A stretch of 64,000 bases of DNA, taken from positions 62,001-126,000 of the forward strand of contig NZ_JABBHF010000009.1 in assembly GCF_012910715.1 (NCBI RefSeq). Direction: 5' to 3'. Origin of the DNA: Flavivirga algicola (GTDB lineage: Bacteria; Bacteroidota; Bacteroidia; Flavobacteriales; Flavobacteriaceae). Made by a program: the position numbers and the translations under genes. The stretch's first letter is position 1, and every line of letters starts with the position of its first letter. Below the pieces are notes generated by a model. That model worked only from the letters and a program-made list of their open reading frames with translations. It was not told the DNA's origin and searched no databases. Shown in pieces: positions 17,960 through 28,632 of this stretch.

Positions 17960-20344
17960 TTATTCTGTTCTTAAACTTTTTATAGGGTTTGCAATGGCTG
18001 CTTTAATAGTTTGGTAACTCATAGTAACAAATGTTATTAACATAATACACACAATTGCTATAATAAAATACCACAATTTAATATCTGTTCTAAAAGCATA
18101 TTCTCTCAACCATTGTTCTGTGATATACCAAGCAATTGGTGTAGCAATAACTCCAGCAATTAAAATGAGTTTAATAAAATCATAAGAGAATAAAGTTAGA
18201 ATACTTCTTACACTGCTACCTAATACTTTTCTAACTCCAATTTCTTTAATACGTTGATTTACAAAAAATAAAATCAAACCGTAAACACCTAAACACCCAA
18301 TTAGAATAGCTAAACCAGAAAACACTTTAGATAAATTTAAATAGCGTTGCTCCCTCTCATATTGCTCTGCTACATGCTCATCTAAAAAACGATATTCAAA
18401 AATATTTCCTTTAAAGGTCTCGGACCATTTTTCATTAATTAGGGATAATGTATTATTTATACCATTATGATTAATTTTTAAACCAATTTCGCCATAAGCA
18501 ATTGTATTAGGAGCTATAAAAACAGGACTAATGGCTTTCGTGAAGTTTTCATCATGAAAATTTTTAACCACACCTACAATATTCGCTTTTATATTGCCTC
18601 CATTTAAATAAATTTGTTTGTTGAGCATATCCTCTGCAGATAACCCCAATTTTTCGCTCAATTTTTCGTTAACTAAAACCTCATCTATAATATCTCTTTT
18701 TATAAAATTTCTACCTGCTACTAATTCTATATTAAATGTTTTAATATAATCCTCGTCTCCTAATTTAGAAGATACATTAAACTCTTCATCTTCAGATCTG
18801 GTATGAAACTTTATATTGGTAGTCCAAATATTTTCGGATGCTCCAGGACTGCTTAAACAACCCGAAACATGCTCTACGCCTGATATTTGCTCTAAACGTC
18901 CTTTAAGACTATAAAATTTTTCATCATCAATACCCCTTGGAATAGTAACCATTACAATAGATTCTTTATCAAAACCTAAATCTGCATTAATAGAATAATC
19001 TATTTGCTTAGACATGATGATTGTTGAGGCAATTAATACAATTGAAACTGTAAATTGTATCACAACAAGTACTTTGCGTGTATTTGTACTCCCTCTTACA
19101 TTATGACTAAGCTTTCCTTTTAAGGCCAAAACAGGAACTATTTTGCTTATTAATATACCTGGATAACTACCTGATAAAAATGACACTATGAATAGTATAA
19201 GTATAATAAAACCAGTAAACCTTATTGACCACAAACCCTCAAAAGTCAATTGAATTTCAAAAAGACTGTTAAAAGATGGTAAAAACAAATACGCAAATAA
19301 CAACCCTACTATTAAAGCAAAAGAACTTATAATAAACGTTTCTGATAAAAATTGCCAAAAAAGGTCTCGTTTAAAACTACCTAGTACTTTCCTTATACCA
19401 ATTTCTTTAGAACGATAAAAAGCTTGTGCAGTTGAAATATTAATAAAATTAATACTAGCTATTACTATTAAAAACATTCCTATAATTGCAAACGCCCATA
19501 GCAAAGTAGGATTTATACCTCCATAATCAGGGTTAAAATGCACATCAGACATTGGCTGTAGTTTATAAACATGTCTATTTTTACTACTTGCCCTGTGTTT
19601 TTTGGGTAATTCTAATAATGTTGTTTCTATTTTTGCTATACTTTGCTTAGGATACAATAACGCAAAGCATTGCAAATTATCTGTAATACCATTCCAATTT
19701 TCTCCTGCTGCAAACTCAAAAAAGTCGGTTAAGTTTTGAAATGAAACAAACAATTCTGATTTTAAAAAAGATGTTTTGGGAAGACTTTTTAATACCCCAG
19801 TAATTTTAATAGTTTTATCATTTTCTAAAACAAATGTTTTTCCAACAACATCAGTATCACCATACATTTTAACTGCCATTTCTTCTGTAACAATAGCTGT
19901 ATTAGGAGCAGAAAGAGATACATTATTACTACCATTTAATAACGGAAAATTAAAAATTTTAAAAAAATCTTCTTCAACAAACGCTATATCTTGCTTTAAT
20001 TTTTTCTCTGTTCCACTTGCGTTAAAATCTATAATAAACCCATCTTGCAATACAATTTTTGCTACTTTTTCTGCATAGCTATAATCTTCTTTAAAAATTT
20101 TAGCAAAAGCAGGAGGTACACTTGTACTATATTCTACGTCATTTCCTCTATGTTCTTCTGTAGTTATTCGATGAATACGATCAATTTCATTATGAAAATT
20201 ATCAAAAGATAAGTTATAATTTAAAAATAGATAAATTAGAATACTACTACCAAAACCAATAGCCAACCCTAAAATATTAATAGCAGCGAACACCTTTCTT
20301 TTCACAATATTTCGCCATGCGATTTTAAAATAGTTTCGTATCAT
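17960..20344 (-). CDS. ABC permease P3 (twin subtype of P12)
   Basis: 794 residues. TM1 has the unusual run AINILGLAIGFGSSILIYLFLNY, shared almost exactly with P12 20 kb away. Coupling helix 1 is RSKEIGIRKVLGSF (about 313-326) and coupling helix 2 NQRIKEIGVRKVLGSSV (about 695-711). The residues before it, SGLAILIGCLGVYGLILFF, are also specific to this pair. The C-terminus is NPIKSLRTE. The stop of P4 lies one base from this gene's start, so translation of the two is probably coupled. Periplasmic residues 50-120 differ much more from P12 than the membrane part does. Confidence 0.95.
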   Translation of the reverse strand: MIRNYFKIAWRNIVKRKVFAAINILGLAIGFGSSILIYLFLNYNLSFDNFHNEIDRIHRITTEEHRGNDVEYSTSVPPAFAKIFKEDYSYAEKVAKIVLQDGFIIDFNASGTEKKLKQDIAFVEEDFFKIFNFPLLNGSNNVSLSAPNTAIVTEEMAVKMYGDTDVVGKTFVLENDKTIKITGVLKSLPKTSFLKSELFVSFQNLTDFFEFAAGENWNGITDNLQCFALLYPKQSIAKIETTLLELPKKHRASSKNRHVYKLQPMSDVHFNPDYGGINPTLLWAFAIIGMFLIVIASINFINISTAQAFYRSKEIGIRKVLGSFKRDLFWQFLSETFIISSFALIVGLLFAYLFLPSFNSLFEIQLTFEGLWSIRFTGFIILILFIVSFLSGSYPGILISKIVPVLALKGKLSHNVRGSTNTRKVLVVIQFTVSIVLIASTIIMSKQIDYSINADLGFDKESIVMVTIPRGIDDEKFYSLKGRLEQISGVEHVSGCLSSPGASENIWTTNIKFHTRSEDEEFNVSSKLGDEDYIKTFNIELVAGRNFIKRDIIDEVLVNEKLSEKLGLSAEDMLNKQIYLNGGNIKANIVGVVKNFHDENFTKAISPVFIAPNTIAYGEIGLKINHNGINNTLSLINEKWSETFKGNIFEYRFLDEHVAEQYEREQRYLNLSKVFSGLAILIGCLGVYGLILFFVNQRIKEIGVRKVLGSSVRSILTLFSYDFIKLILIAGVIATPIAWYITEQWLREYAFRTDIKLWYFIIAIVCIMLITFVTMSYQTIKAAIANPIKSLRTE

Positions 20345-20345
20345 T

Positions 20346-22778
20346 TTATTCTGTTCTTAAACTTTTAATTGGATTGGCTATTGCTGATTTTACAGACTGG
20401 ACCCCAACAGTTAAAAGGGTAATCATTAAAGTTGCAACCCCAGCTAGTAAAAACACCCACCATTTAATCTCTATTCTGTATTGAAAATCTTCCAGCCATT
20501 GTTGCATTAAATAATAGGCTAATGGTGTCGCTATTATAAAAGCAATCATAACCAATATGATATAGTCTTTCGTCATTAACTGTACTACCGTTTGAATACT
20601 GGCACCTAATACTTTTCTAATACCAATTTCTTTTTTCTTTTGCTCTGCAATAAAAGAAACCAGACCAAACAACCCTAGACAACTTATAAGAATAGCCAGA
20701 AATGTAAATAATGATGATATTTTACCCAAGCGCTGTTCTTCTTTAAACAATTTTGCCACTTCTTCATCTACAAATGTGTATACAAATGGTGTGTTTGGGT
20801 TTACAGATTTCCAGGCGTCTTCTAATTGAGTTAATAACGATTGTAAATCTGCCGATTCTGTTTTAGTAATTAACCAGTCTGGAGTATTATCATAAAGTAT
20901 AACCATAGGATTAATGGTTTCTTTTAAGGATGCAAAAAGGTAGTCTTCTATAACACCTACTATTTCAAATTCATTAGGTTGTCCATTATTAATACCTACT
21001 ATTTTTGAACTAACAGCACTTTCTAAAGGAATATTAAAAGCCTTTAATGTAGCTTCATTAACAATAACTTTACTTTGTATATTATCTCCTGCTTGTAAGC
21101 CCCTTCCACTAAGTATTTTTGTACCTACTGTGTTAAAATAATTTTCTCTAGCACCATTAACATAAATAAGTGTTTGATTGGTTGGATCCTGACCTGGAAG
21201 ATGAAATCCCATATCGTTTCTAACTGGCAATGACGGATAATTATTACTCCCAGAAACACCAGATACTCCTGGAATAGTTGATATTTTTTCTCTTAAGGGT
21301 TCAAATTTTGTGATTGCCTCGCTACTCCCTAAATTTATGGTTATAAGGTTCTCTTTATCAAACCCCATATCTATATTTTGAGCATATTTTAATTGTTGTG
21401 TAACTATAGTAACAGCTATAACGAGTGTTATTGAAACTACAAATTGAAATACCACCAACCCTTTACGAAGATTACCATTATTTGGCTGCAAATTAAAAAC
21501 ACCTTTAAGTACTTTTACTGGCTTTATGGCTGATAAAATAATTGCAGGGTATGCTCCTGCCATTAGCCCCGTAAAGATTCCTAGAACGATAAAGCATGCT
21601 AAGATTTTAATGTTGAAAATATGTGATAAGGCTAAATCTCCTTGTGTAATATCATTTATAAAAGGCAACAACAATATGACTATAGGAATACTTATGATAA
21701 CAGCAAAAAGAGATAAGAGTAGTGATTCACTTAAAAACTGTCTAGCCAAAGACGCTTTACTTGCACCTATTACTTTGCGAACGCCTATTTCTTTGGCACG
21801 TTTACTAGTTCTGGCAGTACTTAGATTAATAAAATTAATACAGGCTACTAATAGAATGATCCCACCTAAAATGAGCATCACATAAAGGTTTTCAATATTC
21901 GATACCGTTTCAATTTGACTGCTAATACCCTTAGAATGTAAATGAATATCTTTTAAAGGTTGTAATAACAATGTTTTTTCAAAACCCATAGCTTCTATGT
22001 GTTTGGAACCTCTGTTATTTAAAAAAGCGGGTAATTTTTTTTCTAAGTTAGCTGCATTGGTGTCTTCCTTTAGTTTAATGTAACTGTACACAAAATTATG
22101 TGTCGCGAAATTTTGAGCATTAATCACAAAATTGCCTACGCCTTGTGATTGCATGCATATGATATAATTGGGATTTAGATGTGTTTTTCCATTATCTTCA
22201 TTAAAAACACCTGTAACTGTATATTTTGCTTCAAAATCTCTATTGCCTATAAGAAGTGTTTTGTTTAAAGCATCTTCATTTTTAAAAAGCTTTTTGGCTA
22301 ATTTAGAAGATAGCACAACGGTATTGGGAGCATTTAAAGCATTTTTATTTCCTTCAATTAATGGATAATCAAATAATTTAAAAAAAGTGGAATCCGCTAC
22401 ATATCCTCCTGACTCATAGTAAGATTCTTCATCTCCATCTACTCTTAGAAGTGATGCATTATCTTTTCCAAAATAAACGATACGACACACTTCAGATACT
22501 TCTGGAAAGTCTTCTTTCATTGCTGGGGCTATGGGTGGACTAGCGCAAGCCCAGTCTGAATTAATACTATTATTTTTTATTGTCTTGATTTTGGTTCTAA
22601 GCCTATAAATAGAATCTGCATTTTCATAATGCGTATCGTACCCAAACTGTGCTACAACATAAACCAGTATAGCTAAACAACTCACCATACCTATGGTAAG
22701 CCCTAATAAATTAATACTAGTTTGAAGCTTATCTTTAATAAGGTTACGCCATGCGATTTTAAAATAATTACGTATCAT
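20346..22778 (-). CDS. ABC permease P4
   Basis: 810 residues beginning MIRNYFKIAWRNLIKDK. TM1 is NLLGLTIGMVSCLAILVYVV. Coupling helices 1 and 2 are RAKEIGVRKVIGASKAS and KKKEIGIRKVLGASIQT, both canonical. TM2-4 surround LVACINFINLSTART. The C-terminus NPIKSLRTE is identical to P3, P5, P10 and P12. Its start is four bases from the stop of the LamG-like gene, and its stop is one base from the start of P3. This makes it the most tightly packed stretch of the array. The substrate is unknown. Confidence 0.95.
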   Translation of the reverse strand: MIRNYFKIAWRNLIKDKLQTSINLLGLTIGMVSCLAILVYVVAQFGYDTHYENADSIYRLRTKIKTIKNNSINSDWACASPPIAPAMKEDFPEVSEVCRIVYFGKDNASLLRVDGDEESYYESGGYVADSTFFKLFDYPLIEGNKNALNAPNTVVLSSKLAKKLFKNEDALNKTLLIGNRDFEAKYTVTGVFNEDNGKTHLNPNYIICMQSQGVGNFVINAQNFATHNFVYSYIKLKEDTNAANLEKKLPAFLNNRGSKHIEAMGFEKTLLLQPLKDIHLHSKGISSQIETVSNIENLYVMLILGGIILLVACINFINLSTARTSKRAKEIGVRKVIGASKASLARQFLSESLLLSLFAVIISIPIVILLLPFINDITQGDLALSHIFNIKILACFIVLGIFTGLMAGAYPAIILSAIKPVKVLKGVFNLQPNNGNLRKGLVVFQFVVSITLVIAVTIVTQQLKYAQNIDMGFDKENLITINLGSSEAITKFEPLREKISTIPGVSGVSGSNNYPSLPVRNDMGFHLPGQDPTNQTLIYVNGARENYFNTVGTKILSGRGLQAGDNIQSKVIVNEATLKAFNIPLESAVSSKIVGINNGQPNEFEIVGVIEDYLFASLKETINPMVILYDNTPDWLITKTESADLQSLLTQLEDAWKSVNPNTPFVYTFVDEEVAKLFKEEQRLGKISSLFTFLAILISCLGLFGLVSFIAEQKKKEIGIRKVLGASIQTVVQLMTKDYIILVMIAFIIATPLAYYLMQQWLEDFQYRIEIKWWVFLLAGVATLMITLLTVGVQSVKSAIANPIKSLRTE

Positions 22779-22782
22779 AATT

Positions 22783-23466
22783 TTAATTCTCTTTAGGATA
22801 GATTCTTAAGTTTTTAAATGTCCCTTCTGAATTATTTCCAACCCAAAACCCAATCCAACCTTGTTTTTGCGAACTTAGTTGATCTATACTCAAACAATGT
22901 GTTTCTGAATCATTTACATACACTTTTACGGAGGGGTACTCTACCACTAGTTTTACATGAAACCATTCATTAGGATTTAATGGAATATCTATAGCATTTT
23001 CATAAACTTTAGGAGCATCTTTTCTTAGTTTAAACCATGTAAATTGCGGATGGGATATGTACTGAATAGAATGCGCTTTCTTCTGGGGATTTTGAAAATT
23101 AAATGGCCTAAAGTAAACAGCATCATAAGTTTCGTTATCTATTCCATGAAATGCTACACCTATAAAACTTCGTCCTTTTAAATCTTTTCCTTTTATATCT
23201 AATTCAATTTGTCCATTTTTAAATACAGGTGACTTCAACCATAAAACACCATCTTTTGGGTCTCCACTAAGGTGAACTTCTCCATTATTAACGATAAGCG
23301 TTCTATTATGTAAATGCCATAATGTAGTATCATTACATTTTGTTAAATCTGGAATAATCCCTTCTTTTTGTGCAAATACAGATGTAAAACCTATTACAAA
23401 GACAATACCTAAAACACGTCTTTTAATAGTACTTTTTAATTTGATTTTAAAATAATTATGTGTCAT
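22783..23466 (-). CDS. Exported LamG/DUF1080-like protein with a permease-type 5' end
   Basis: 227 residues. After a signal peptide (VLGIVFVIGFTSVFAQ) comes one concanavalin-like beta-sandwich. FKNGQIELDIKGKDLKGRSFIGVAF, PNEWFHVKLVVEYPSVKVYV and GWIGFWVGNNSEGTFKNLRIYP are the pattern of the DUF1080/3-keto-disaccharide hydrolase and LamG group. The product would be periplasmic or surface bound and could recognise a carbohydrate. The first eight residues, MTHNYFKI, copy the permease start MIRNYFKI, and 22 of the first 24 bases match P4. The real signal peptide begins only afterwards, so the gene looks like a fusion onto a duplicated permease start. No catalytic site is evident. Confidence 0.8.
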   Translation of the reverse strand: MTHNYFKIKLKSTIKRRVLGIVFVIGFTSVFAQKEGIIPDLTKCNDTTLWHLHNRTLIVNNGEVHLSGDPKDGVLWLKSPVFKNGQIELDIKGKDLKGRSFIGVAFHGIDNETYDAVYFRPFNFQNPQKKAHSIQYISHPQFTWFKLRKDAPKVYENAIDIPLNPNEWFHVKLVVEYPSVKVYVNDSETHCLSIDQLSSQKQGWIGFWVGNNSEGTFKNLRIYPKEN

Positions 23467-23487
23467 GATTTTTTTAGATTGATGTCA

Positions 23488-23502
23488 CTGAAACAAGTTC
23501 AG
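23488..23502. repeat. Intergenic hairpin CTGAA-ACAAG-TTCAG
   Basis: A 5-bp stem with a five-base loop, followed by ATTAATTGATGATTTATTC up to the P5 stop. Related hairpins followed by ATTGATGA occur at the 3' ends of P6, P12 and P13. Confidence 0.6.
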
Positions 23503-23516
23503 CATTAATTGATGAT

Positions 23517-25949
23517 TTATTCGGTTCTTAAACTTTTAATAGGATTAACAATAGCCGCTTTTATACTCTGAAAACTTATAGTTAAAATTGAAACAAAAAG
23601 CGCTAAAACCACAGCTAATACAAACACACTCCACCCAATAGTAATACTATATTCAAAATCTTCTAACCACCTATTCATAGCATACCAGGCCAATGGTAAT
23701 GCTATTACAATAGAGATCCCTACTAATTTTAAAAAGTCTACAGAAAGCTTGTAAGTGATTTGTCCCACACTGGCTCCTAACACTTTTCGAACACCTATTT
23801 CTTTGGCTCGTTTTTCAGCACTAAAAGCGGCCAACCCAAACAACCCAAGGCAAGCAATAAAAATGGATAGAATGGTAAAGGTTATAAAAATACGCCCTAA
23901 ACGTTGTTCTGTATTATAGGTATTATTAAAAGAGTCTTCCATAAAATAATGATTAAACGATTGCCCATGTGCCGTAGTTTTCCAGATATTTTCAATACTA
24001 GCTACAGTTGTAGCATAATCGCCTCCATTTATTTTTACTGCCAAATCATTGGCATAACCTCCAATATGCATACTTAATGCGGCTATATCATTTCGTAATG
24101 TTTCAAAATGAAAATCTTTTACCACGCCAATAACTTTGAAAAACCTAGGGTTTTCTTCCCCTAGATCATATGTGAATCGTTTGCTTAAAGCTTCTTCTGC
24201 TGTAATTCCCAACACTTTTACAGCTGCTTCATTTATTATAATACTAAGCGAATCGCTACCATACTTTTTATTGAAATCTCTACCAGCCACCAACTCTAAA
24301 TCTAGTGTTGACAAATAATCTACATCTACATCCCAACTCTGCATTTGTAATGCATTCTCCTGAGAGATAGCACCTTCTTCGTAAAAACTCCTATCTCTTC
24401 TGTAAGAAGGTATTGGTAAATAGCTACTTAAACTAGCCTGTTTTACACTTGCTAATTGTTTCACTTGTTGTTTAAATGCTTGTTGTTGACTACCTAATGT
24501 TCCAACATCCTGAACTACCAAAACCTGATCTTTTGCATAGCCCACATCTTTATTTTGAATGTATTGTAACTGTTGAAAAACCACCAACGTACTAATGATT
24601 AAAAACACCGAAATAGCGAATTGAAATACAACTAATGAACTTCTAATACCACCACCTTTATGGCTATTATTAGCACTTCCTTTAAGCACCTTTACAGGAA
24701 TAAAGCGTGACATGAAAAACGCAGGGTATATTCCCGATAAAAGACCAAGCACTAATGTGCATATAACCAGAACTAACCAAAATAAAGGATTCCCATAAGG
24801 GATTTCCATGGTCTTATCAGCGAGTACATTAAAAAAAGGAAGTGCCAAAGCTGCAACTGCAATAGCCACTAATAATGCTATAAATGTTATTACACCCGAT
24901 TCTGCTAAAAACTGACTTACCAAAGCAGATTTACCAGATCCCAATGTTTTTCTAATACCTACTTCTTTTGCACGTTTAAGAGAATGTGCTGTAGACAGGT
25001 TCATAAAATTAACACTTGCCAGAATAATAAGAAAGAGACCTATAAATGATAAAATATAAATATTCTGAATGCTTCCATTAGGACTCATTTCAGGGAACCT
25101 ATTAGAATGCAAATGAATATCCTGTAACTTAATGGTACTGAAATTATAATAATTACCTGATGCTAAAAATTGCTCTTCCGTCATACCAGGCATGTAAGGC
25201 TGCGCAAAAGGAATAAAGTATTTCTTGAAAAATCCATCTAAAGCGGTTTGAACATCTTGAATATTAGCAGTAGGTAAAAGCTTTATAAATGTTGGGAAAT
25301 TATTACTTCCCCAATTGTTCTCTTGTTCTTCCTGATTACCAGCCATTGCTAAAAACACACTATGATTTCGTAAAAGCGAGTTTTTTGGCAAATCTTCTAT
25401 AACCCCTGTTACTACATAGGTATCACCATTATTTAAAATAAGGTTTTGTCCAACAGCGTCTTCTATTTTAAAATGTTTCTCGGCTGCTGTTCTAGTTAAA
25501 ACCAATGTATTTGGTTCACTTAAAGCAGATGTTTTATCGCCATATAATAAGTCAATCCCAAACATATCAAAGAAACTCGGGTCTGTATAACTAACATCCT
25601 GTTCCTTTACATTTACAGCAGTTTCACTTTTCTTTATTAGCATATTGCCTCTATTACGAAAGCGTGTGACTAACTCTATTTGAGGTACATCATTTTCCAA
25701 AACTTCAGCTACGGGGCTGGAAACCTCGGCAAAATTGCTTATATCTCCCCCAAACTTGATATCCAGGTTAATACGATGTATACGGTCTGCATCAGGAAAC
25801 ATCGTATCATAATTCAATTCGTCATAGATATACAATGCAATTAATAAACTACCTGCCATACCTATAGTTAGTCCAAAGATGTTTAGAAATGTGAAAAACG
25901 GTTGTTTTTTAAGATTCCTAAAGGCGATTTTAAAATAGTTTCGTATCAT
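23517..25949 (-). CDS. ABC permease P5
   Basis: 810 residues starting MIRNYFKIAFRNLKKQPF. TM1 is FLNIFGLTIGMAGSLLIALYIY. Coupling helix 1 is RAKEVGIRKTLGSGKSA (about 325-341) and coupling helix 2 RAKEIGVRKVLGASVGQ (about 712-728), both canonical. Periplasmic domain 2 contains a Gln-rich helix (VGTLGSQQQAFKQQVKQL, about 475-492) not seen in the others. The upstream gap to P6 is 48 bases and carries a degraded intergenic hairpin. Downstream is the LamG-like gene. Confidence 0.95.
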   Translation of the reverse strand: MIRNYFKIAFRNLKKQPFFTFLNIFGLTIGMAGSLLIALYIYDELNYDTMFPDADRIHRINLDIKFGGDISNFAEVSSPVAEVLENDVPQIELVTRFRNRGNMLIKKSETAVNVKEQDVSYTDPSFFDMFGIDLLYGDKTSALSEPNTLVLTRTAAEKHFKIEDAVGQNLILNNGDTYVVTGVIEDLPKNSLLRNHSVFLAMAGNQEEQENNWGSNNFPTFIKLLPTANIQDVQTALDGFFKKYFIPFAQPYMPGMTEEQFLASGNYYNFSTIKLQDIHLHSNRFPEMSPNGSIQNIYILSFIGLFLIILASVNFMNLSTAHSLKRAKEVGIRKTLGSGKSALVSQFLAESGVITFIALLVAIAVAALALPFFNVLADKTMEIPYGNPLFWLVLVICTLVLGLLSGIYPAFFMSRFIPVKVLKGSANNSHKGGGIRSSLVVFQFAISVFLIISTLVVFQQLQYIQNKDVGYAKDQVLVVQDVGTLGSQQQAFKQQVKQLASVKQASLSSYLPIPSYRRDRSFYEEGAISQENALQMQSWDVDVDYLSTLDLELVAGRDFNKKYGSDSLSIIINEAAVKVLGITAEEALSKRFTYDLGEENPRFFKVIGVVKDFHFETLRNDIAALSMHIGGYANDLAVKINGGDYATTVASIENIWKTTAHGQSFNHYFMEDSFNNTYNTEQRLGRIFITFTILSIFIACLGLFGLAAFSAEKRAKEIGVRKVLGASVGQITYKLSVDFLKLVGISIVIALPLAWYAMNRWLEDFEYSITIGWSVFVLAVVLALFVSILTISFQSIKAAIVNPIKSLRTE

Positions 25950-25964
25950 GATTATTCGTTTTTT

Positions 25965-25985
25965 GTACTAAATTTATTTCAGTAC
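25965..25985. repeat. Degraded copy of the intergenic hairpin
   Basis: GTACT and AGTAC are separated by eleven A/T-rich bases, with the inner TTTCAG half preserved. CTATTGATGA follows, as at the other copies. It lies between P5 and P6. Confidence 0.5.
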
Positions 25986-25997
25986 CTATTGATGATT

Positions 25998-28439
25998 TTA
26001 TTCCGTTCTTAAAACTTTAGCAGGATCAATAAGTGCAGATTTAATGGCATGGTAACTTATAGTCATTAATGCGATTGCAATGGCTACAACTCCTGCAATG
26101 GCAAATACAGTCCATGATATATCTATTCGATATTCATAATCATGTAACCATGTTTTCATTATGTAATAGGCAATAGGCACGGCAATAATTAATGCCACGA
26201 TAACTAATACAATAAAGTTTTTGGTAAGTAATTTGAAGATTGTTTGAACTGAGGCTCCTAATACCTTACGAATACTCATCTCCCTATTACGTTGTTCCAC
26301 CATATACGCCGAAAGCGCCAGCAGGCCAAGACACGCCACTAGAATCGCTAAAATGGCAAACGTGGTAAAAACGGCTTTTATCCTACTCACATTTTTATAC
26401 ATGTTAGCAAATGAAGCATCCATAAACTTATAACGAAATGCCATATCAGGGACAAACGCTTTCCATTTCTGGGCAATAGCAGCAAGAGTCGCAGATACAT
26501 CTGTAGTATTTAATTTTACAGACATCACACTATTACTCATGTTGTTAACGAAACAAAGCGGTTTTATAGTTTGTTTCATGCCATCATAATTAAAATCTTC
26601 TACTATACCTACTATTTCCCAGGTTCTTCCGCCTTCCCTTGAAATATTTTTCCCTATAGGATTTTCCAGATGTAATGCTTTTACCAGAGCTTGGTTTATA
26701 ATGATAGTTTCTCTATCTGCTTTATCTTTTTTGAAAAAGTTACGCCCTTCAAGTAGTTGTATTCCTAATGTTTCAATATAGTTCTCATCAATACTCCATA
26801 ATTGCGCATATATGCTTTCATCAATACCAATCTTTTCTGTTTTCACAAAGTATTCTCCGCCTCTATTGGATCCTTTGAGAGGTAAAAAATCACTAATACT
26901 TGCATTTGCGACTCCAGGTATTGTTTTTAACTCATCTCTGAATGATTTTGTTTTAAAATTTAACACATTGGTACTGTATAGTTGCACTACTTGATCTTTT
27001 TCAAACCCTATTTTAGAATTCAAAATAAATTGTAATTGCTTGTTAACTATAAGCGTTCCTACAATTAAAACAATAGAAATGACGAATTGAAATACGACCA
27101 ACCCTCCTCTTAATCCATTTGATTTATTTCCTATGCTAAGTCTTCCTTTAAGTACATTAACTGGATTAAATTTTGAGAGGTAAAATGAAGGATATAACCC
27201 TGCTAATATGCCAACTATAAGAGAAGTTAATAGGGTAGTAGCTATAAACATAACACTTGACCAAGGCATTACTAAATGGATGCCACACATGCTTCTAAAT
27301 AGAGGCATACATAATGCAGATAACACAATACCTATGCTAAAGGCTATAAGTGAAATTAGTATAGATTCGGCCAAAAACTGACCTATAAGTTGCCTACGTG
27401 TTGACCCTACTACTTTTCTTAACCCAACTTCTTTAGCTCTATTAGCTGATTTTGCGGTAGATAAGTTTACAAAATTAATACTAGCGATTATAAGAATAAA
27501 CAAAGCCACTATACCAAAAATCCAAATGGTCTTTATATCATTACTAAAATTTAATTGACTAAAAATATGTGAAGAGTATAAGTTAATATCGGTTAGGGGC
27601 TGCAATCCTATTTTCATGCGCTCTTCCAAATGAACCCAACTAGGAAACCCAGCCGCTTTGTATGCCGGCTTCAAATACCTCTTAATTAAGATAGTATTCA
27701 TATTTTGCTCAAAAGCTTTTATATCTATATCTGGTTTGAGCAGTACATAGGTGAAATAGGCACAAAAACTCCAATCGTTTAGTGTCCCCTCACCAAACTC
27801 TACATCTTTTAACGTCATTAAAAAGTCGTAATTCATATGCGAGTTAGTGGCAAAGTCCTTCATGACACCACTAATCTTAAACGGGTCTTGATTATTACCA
27901 TTTAAATACATGGAACGCCCAATTGGATTTTGATTTTTGAAGTATTTATTTGCTATTTTTTTTGAAATAACAATGGTTTTAGGGTTTGTTAATACCGTTT
28001 TAGCATCTCCATATACCATTTGAACATCCATAATATCAATTATAGATTGGTCTGCATAGGCAAAACCTTCTTCATAATGTTGTGTCGCCTCACCATCAAA
28101 TCGTATGTCATTACTTCCTGCACCGTAAAATGATTGTACGGCCATTAGTCTTCCTGTGTTTTCCACTTCTTCAAAGTCGTTCAGTACCGTTGGTGCTGTG
28201 TTGGCAGAAAAAAAGATTCCTGTTCCATTTAAGCCACGAACTTTGGAATAATCGGTAGTCATCCTGTAAATATTCTCAGAGTTTGTTATGTGTTTATCAT
28301 AACTACTCTCATGAAGAATGTATATCGCTATTAAAATACAGGCAGCGACACCAATACTCAATCCAAAAATATTGATAAACGAAAACCCCTTATTCTTTAA
28401 AAGGTTTCTCCACGCAATTTTAAAATAGTTTAGTATCAT
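25998..28439 (-). CDS. ABC permease P6 (tandem triplet member)
   Basis: 813 residues. It is one of three adjacent close paralogues (P6, P7, P8) that share TM1 (NIFGLSIGVAACILI.IYILHE), coupling helix 1 (RAKEVGLRKVVGSTR) and coupling helix 2 (RNREMSIRKVLGASVQT). EMSIRK replaces the usual EIGIRK in all three. The C-terminus is DPAKVLRTE. It differs from P7 and P8 mainly in periplasmic residues about 55-80 and 215-275, where P6 has a WSFCAYFTYV segment in place of QNNYF. The 5' end shares nearly identical DNA with P7, including the intergenic bases. It is intact. Confidence 0.95.
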   Translation of the reverse strand: MILNYFKIAWRNLLKNKGFSFINIFGLSIGVAACILIAIYILHESSYDKHITNSENIYRMTTDYSKVRGLNGTGIFFSANTAPTVLNDFEEVENTGRLMAVQSFYGAGSNDIRFDGEATQHYEEGFAYADQSIIDIMDVQMVYGDAKTVLTNPKTIVISKKIANKYFKNQNPIGRSMYLNGNNQDPFKISGVMKDFATNSHMNYDFLMTLKDVEFGEGTLNDWSFCAYFTYVLLKPDIDIKAFEQNMNTILIKRYLKPAYKAAGFPSWVHLEERMKIGLQPLTDINLYSSHIFSQLNFSNDIKTIWIFGIVALFILIIASINFVNLSTAKSANRAKEVGLRKVVGSTRRQLIGQFLAESILISLIAFSIGIVLSALCMPLFRSMCGIHLVMPWSSVMFIATTLLTSLIVGILAGLYPSFYLSKFNPVNVLKGRLSIGNKSNGLRGGLVVFQFVISIVLIVGTLIVNKQLQFILNSKIGFEKDQVVQLYSTNVLNFKTKSFRDELKTIPGVANASISDFLPLKGSNRGGEYFVKTEKIGIDESIYAQLWSIDENYIETLGIQLLEGRNFFKKDKADRETIIINQALVKALHLENPIGKNISREGGRTWEIVGIVEDFNYDGMKQTIKPLCFVNNMSNSVMSVKLNTTDVSATLAAIAQKWKAFVPDMAFRYKFMDASFANMYKNVSRIKAVFTTFAILAILVACLGLLALSAYMVEQRNREMSIRKVLGASVQTIFKLLTKNFIVLVIVALIIAVPIAYYIMKTWLHDYEYRIDISWTVFAIAGVVAIAIALMTISYHAIKSALIDPAKVLRTE

Positions 28440-28632
28440 GATTTTTTTTTACGATTTTATTCAGACCTCAAAACTCCAGCGGGGTTGATAATTGCAGATT
28501 TAATGGCGTGATAACTAATGGTTACGAAAGCTATTGCTAATGCTATAATACCCGCAATAGCAAAAACAGACCAAGACATATCAATACTATATTCATAATC
28601 TTGTAACCAGTTTTGCATTAAGTAATAAGCAA
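28360..28632. repeat. Direct repeat at the P6/P7 junction (copy 1)
   Basis: About 273 bases covering the start of P6, the 17-base gap and the end of P7. They recur at 30813-31084 with only a handful of substitutions and one fewer T in the T run. The spacing of 2452-2453 bases equals one permease gene plus gap. Confidence 0.9.
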
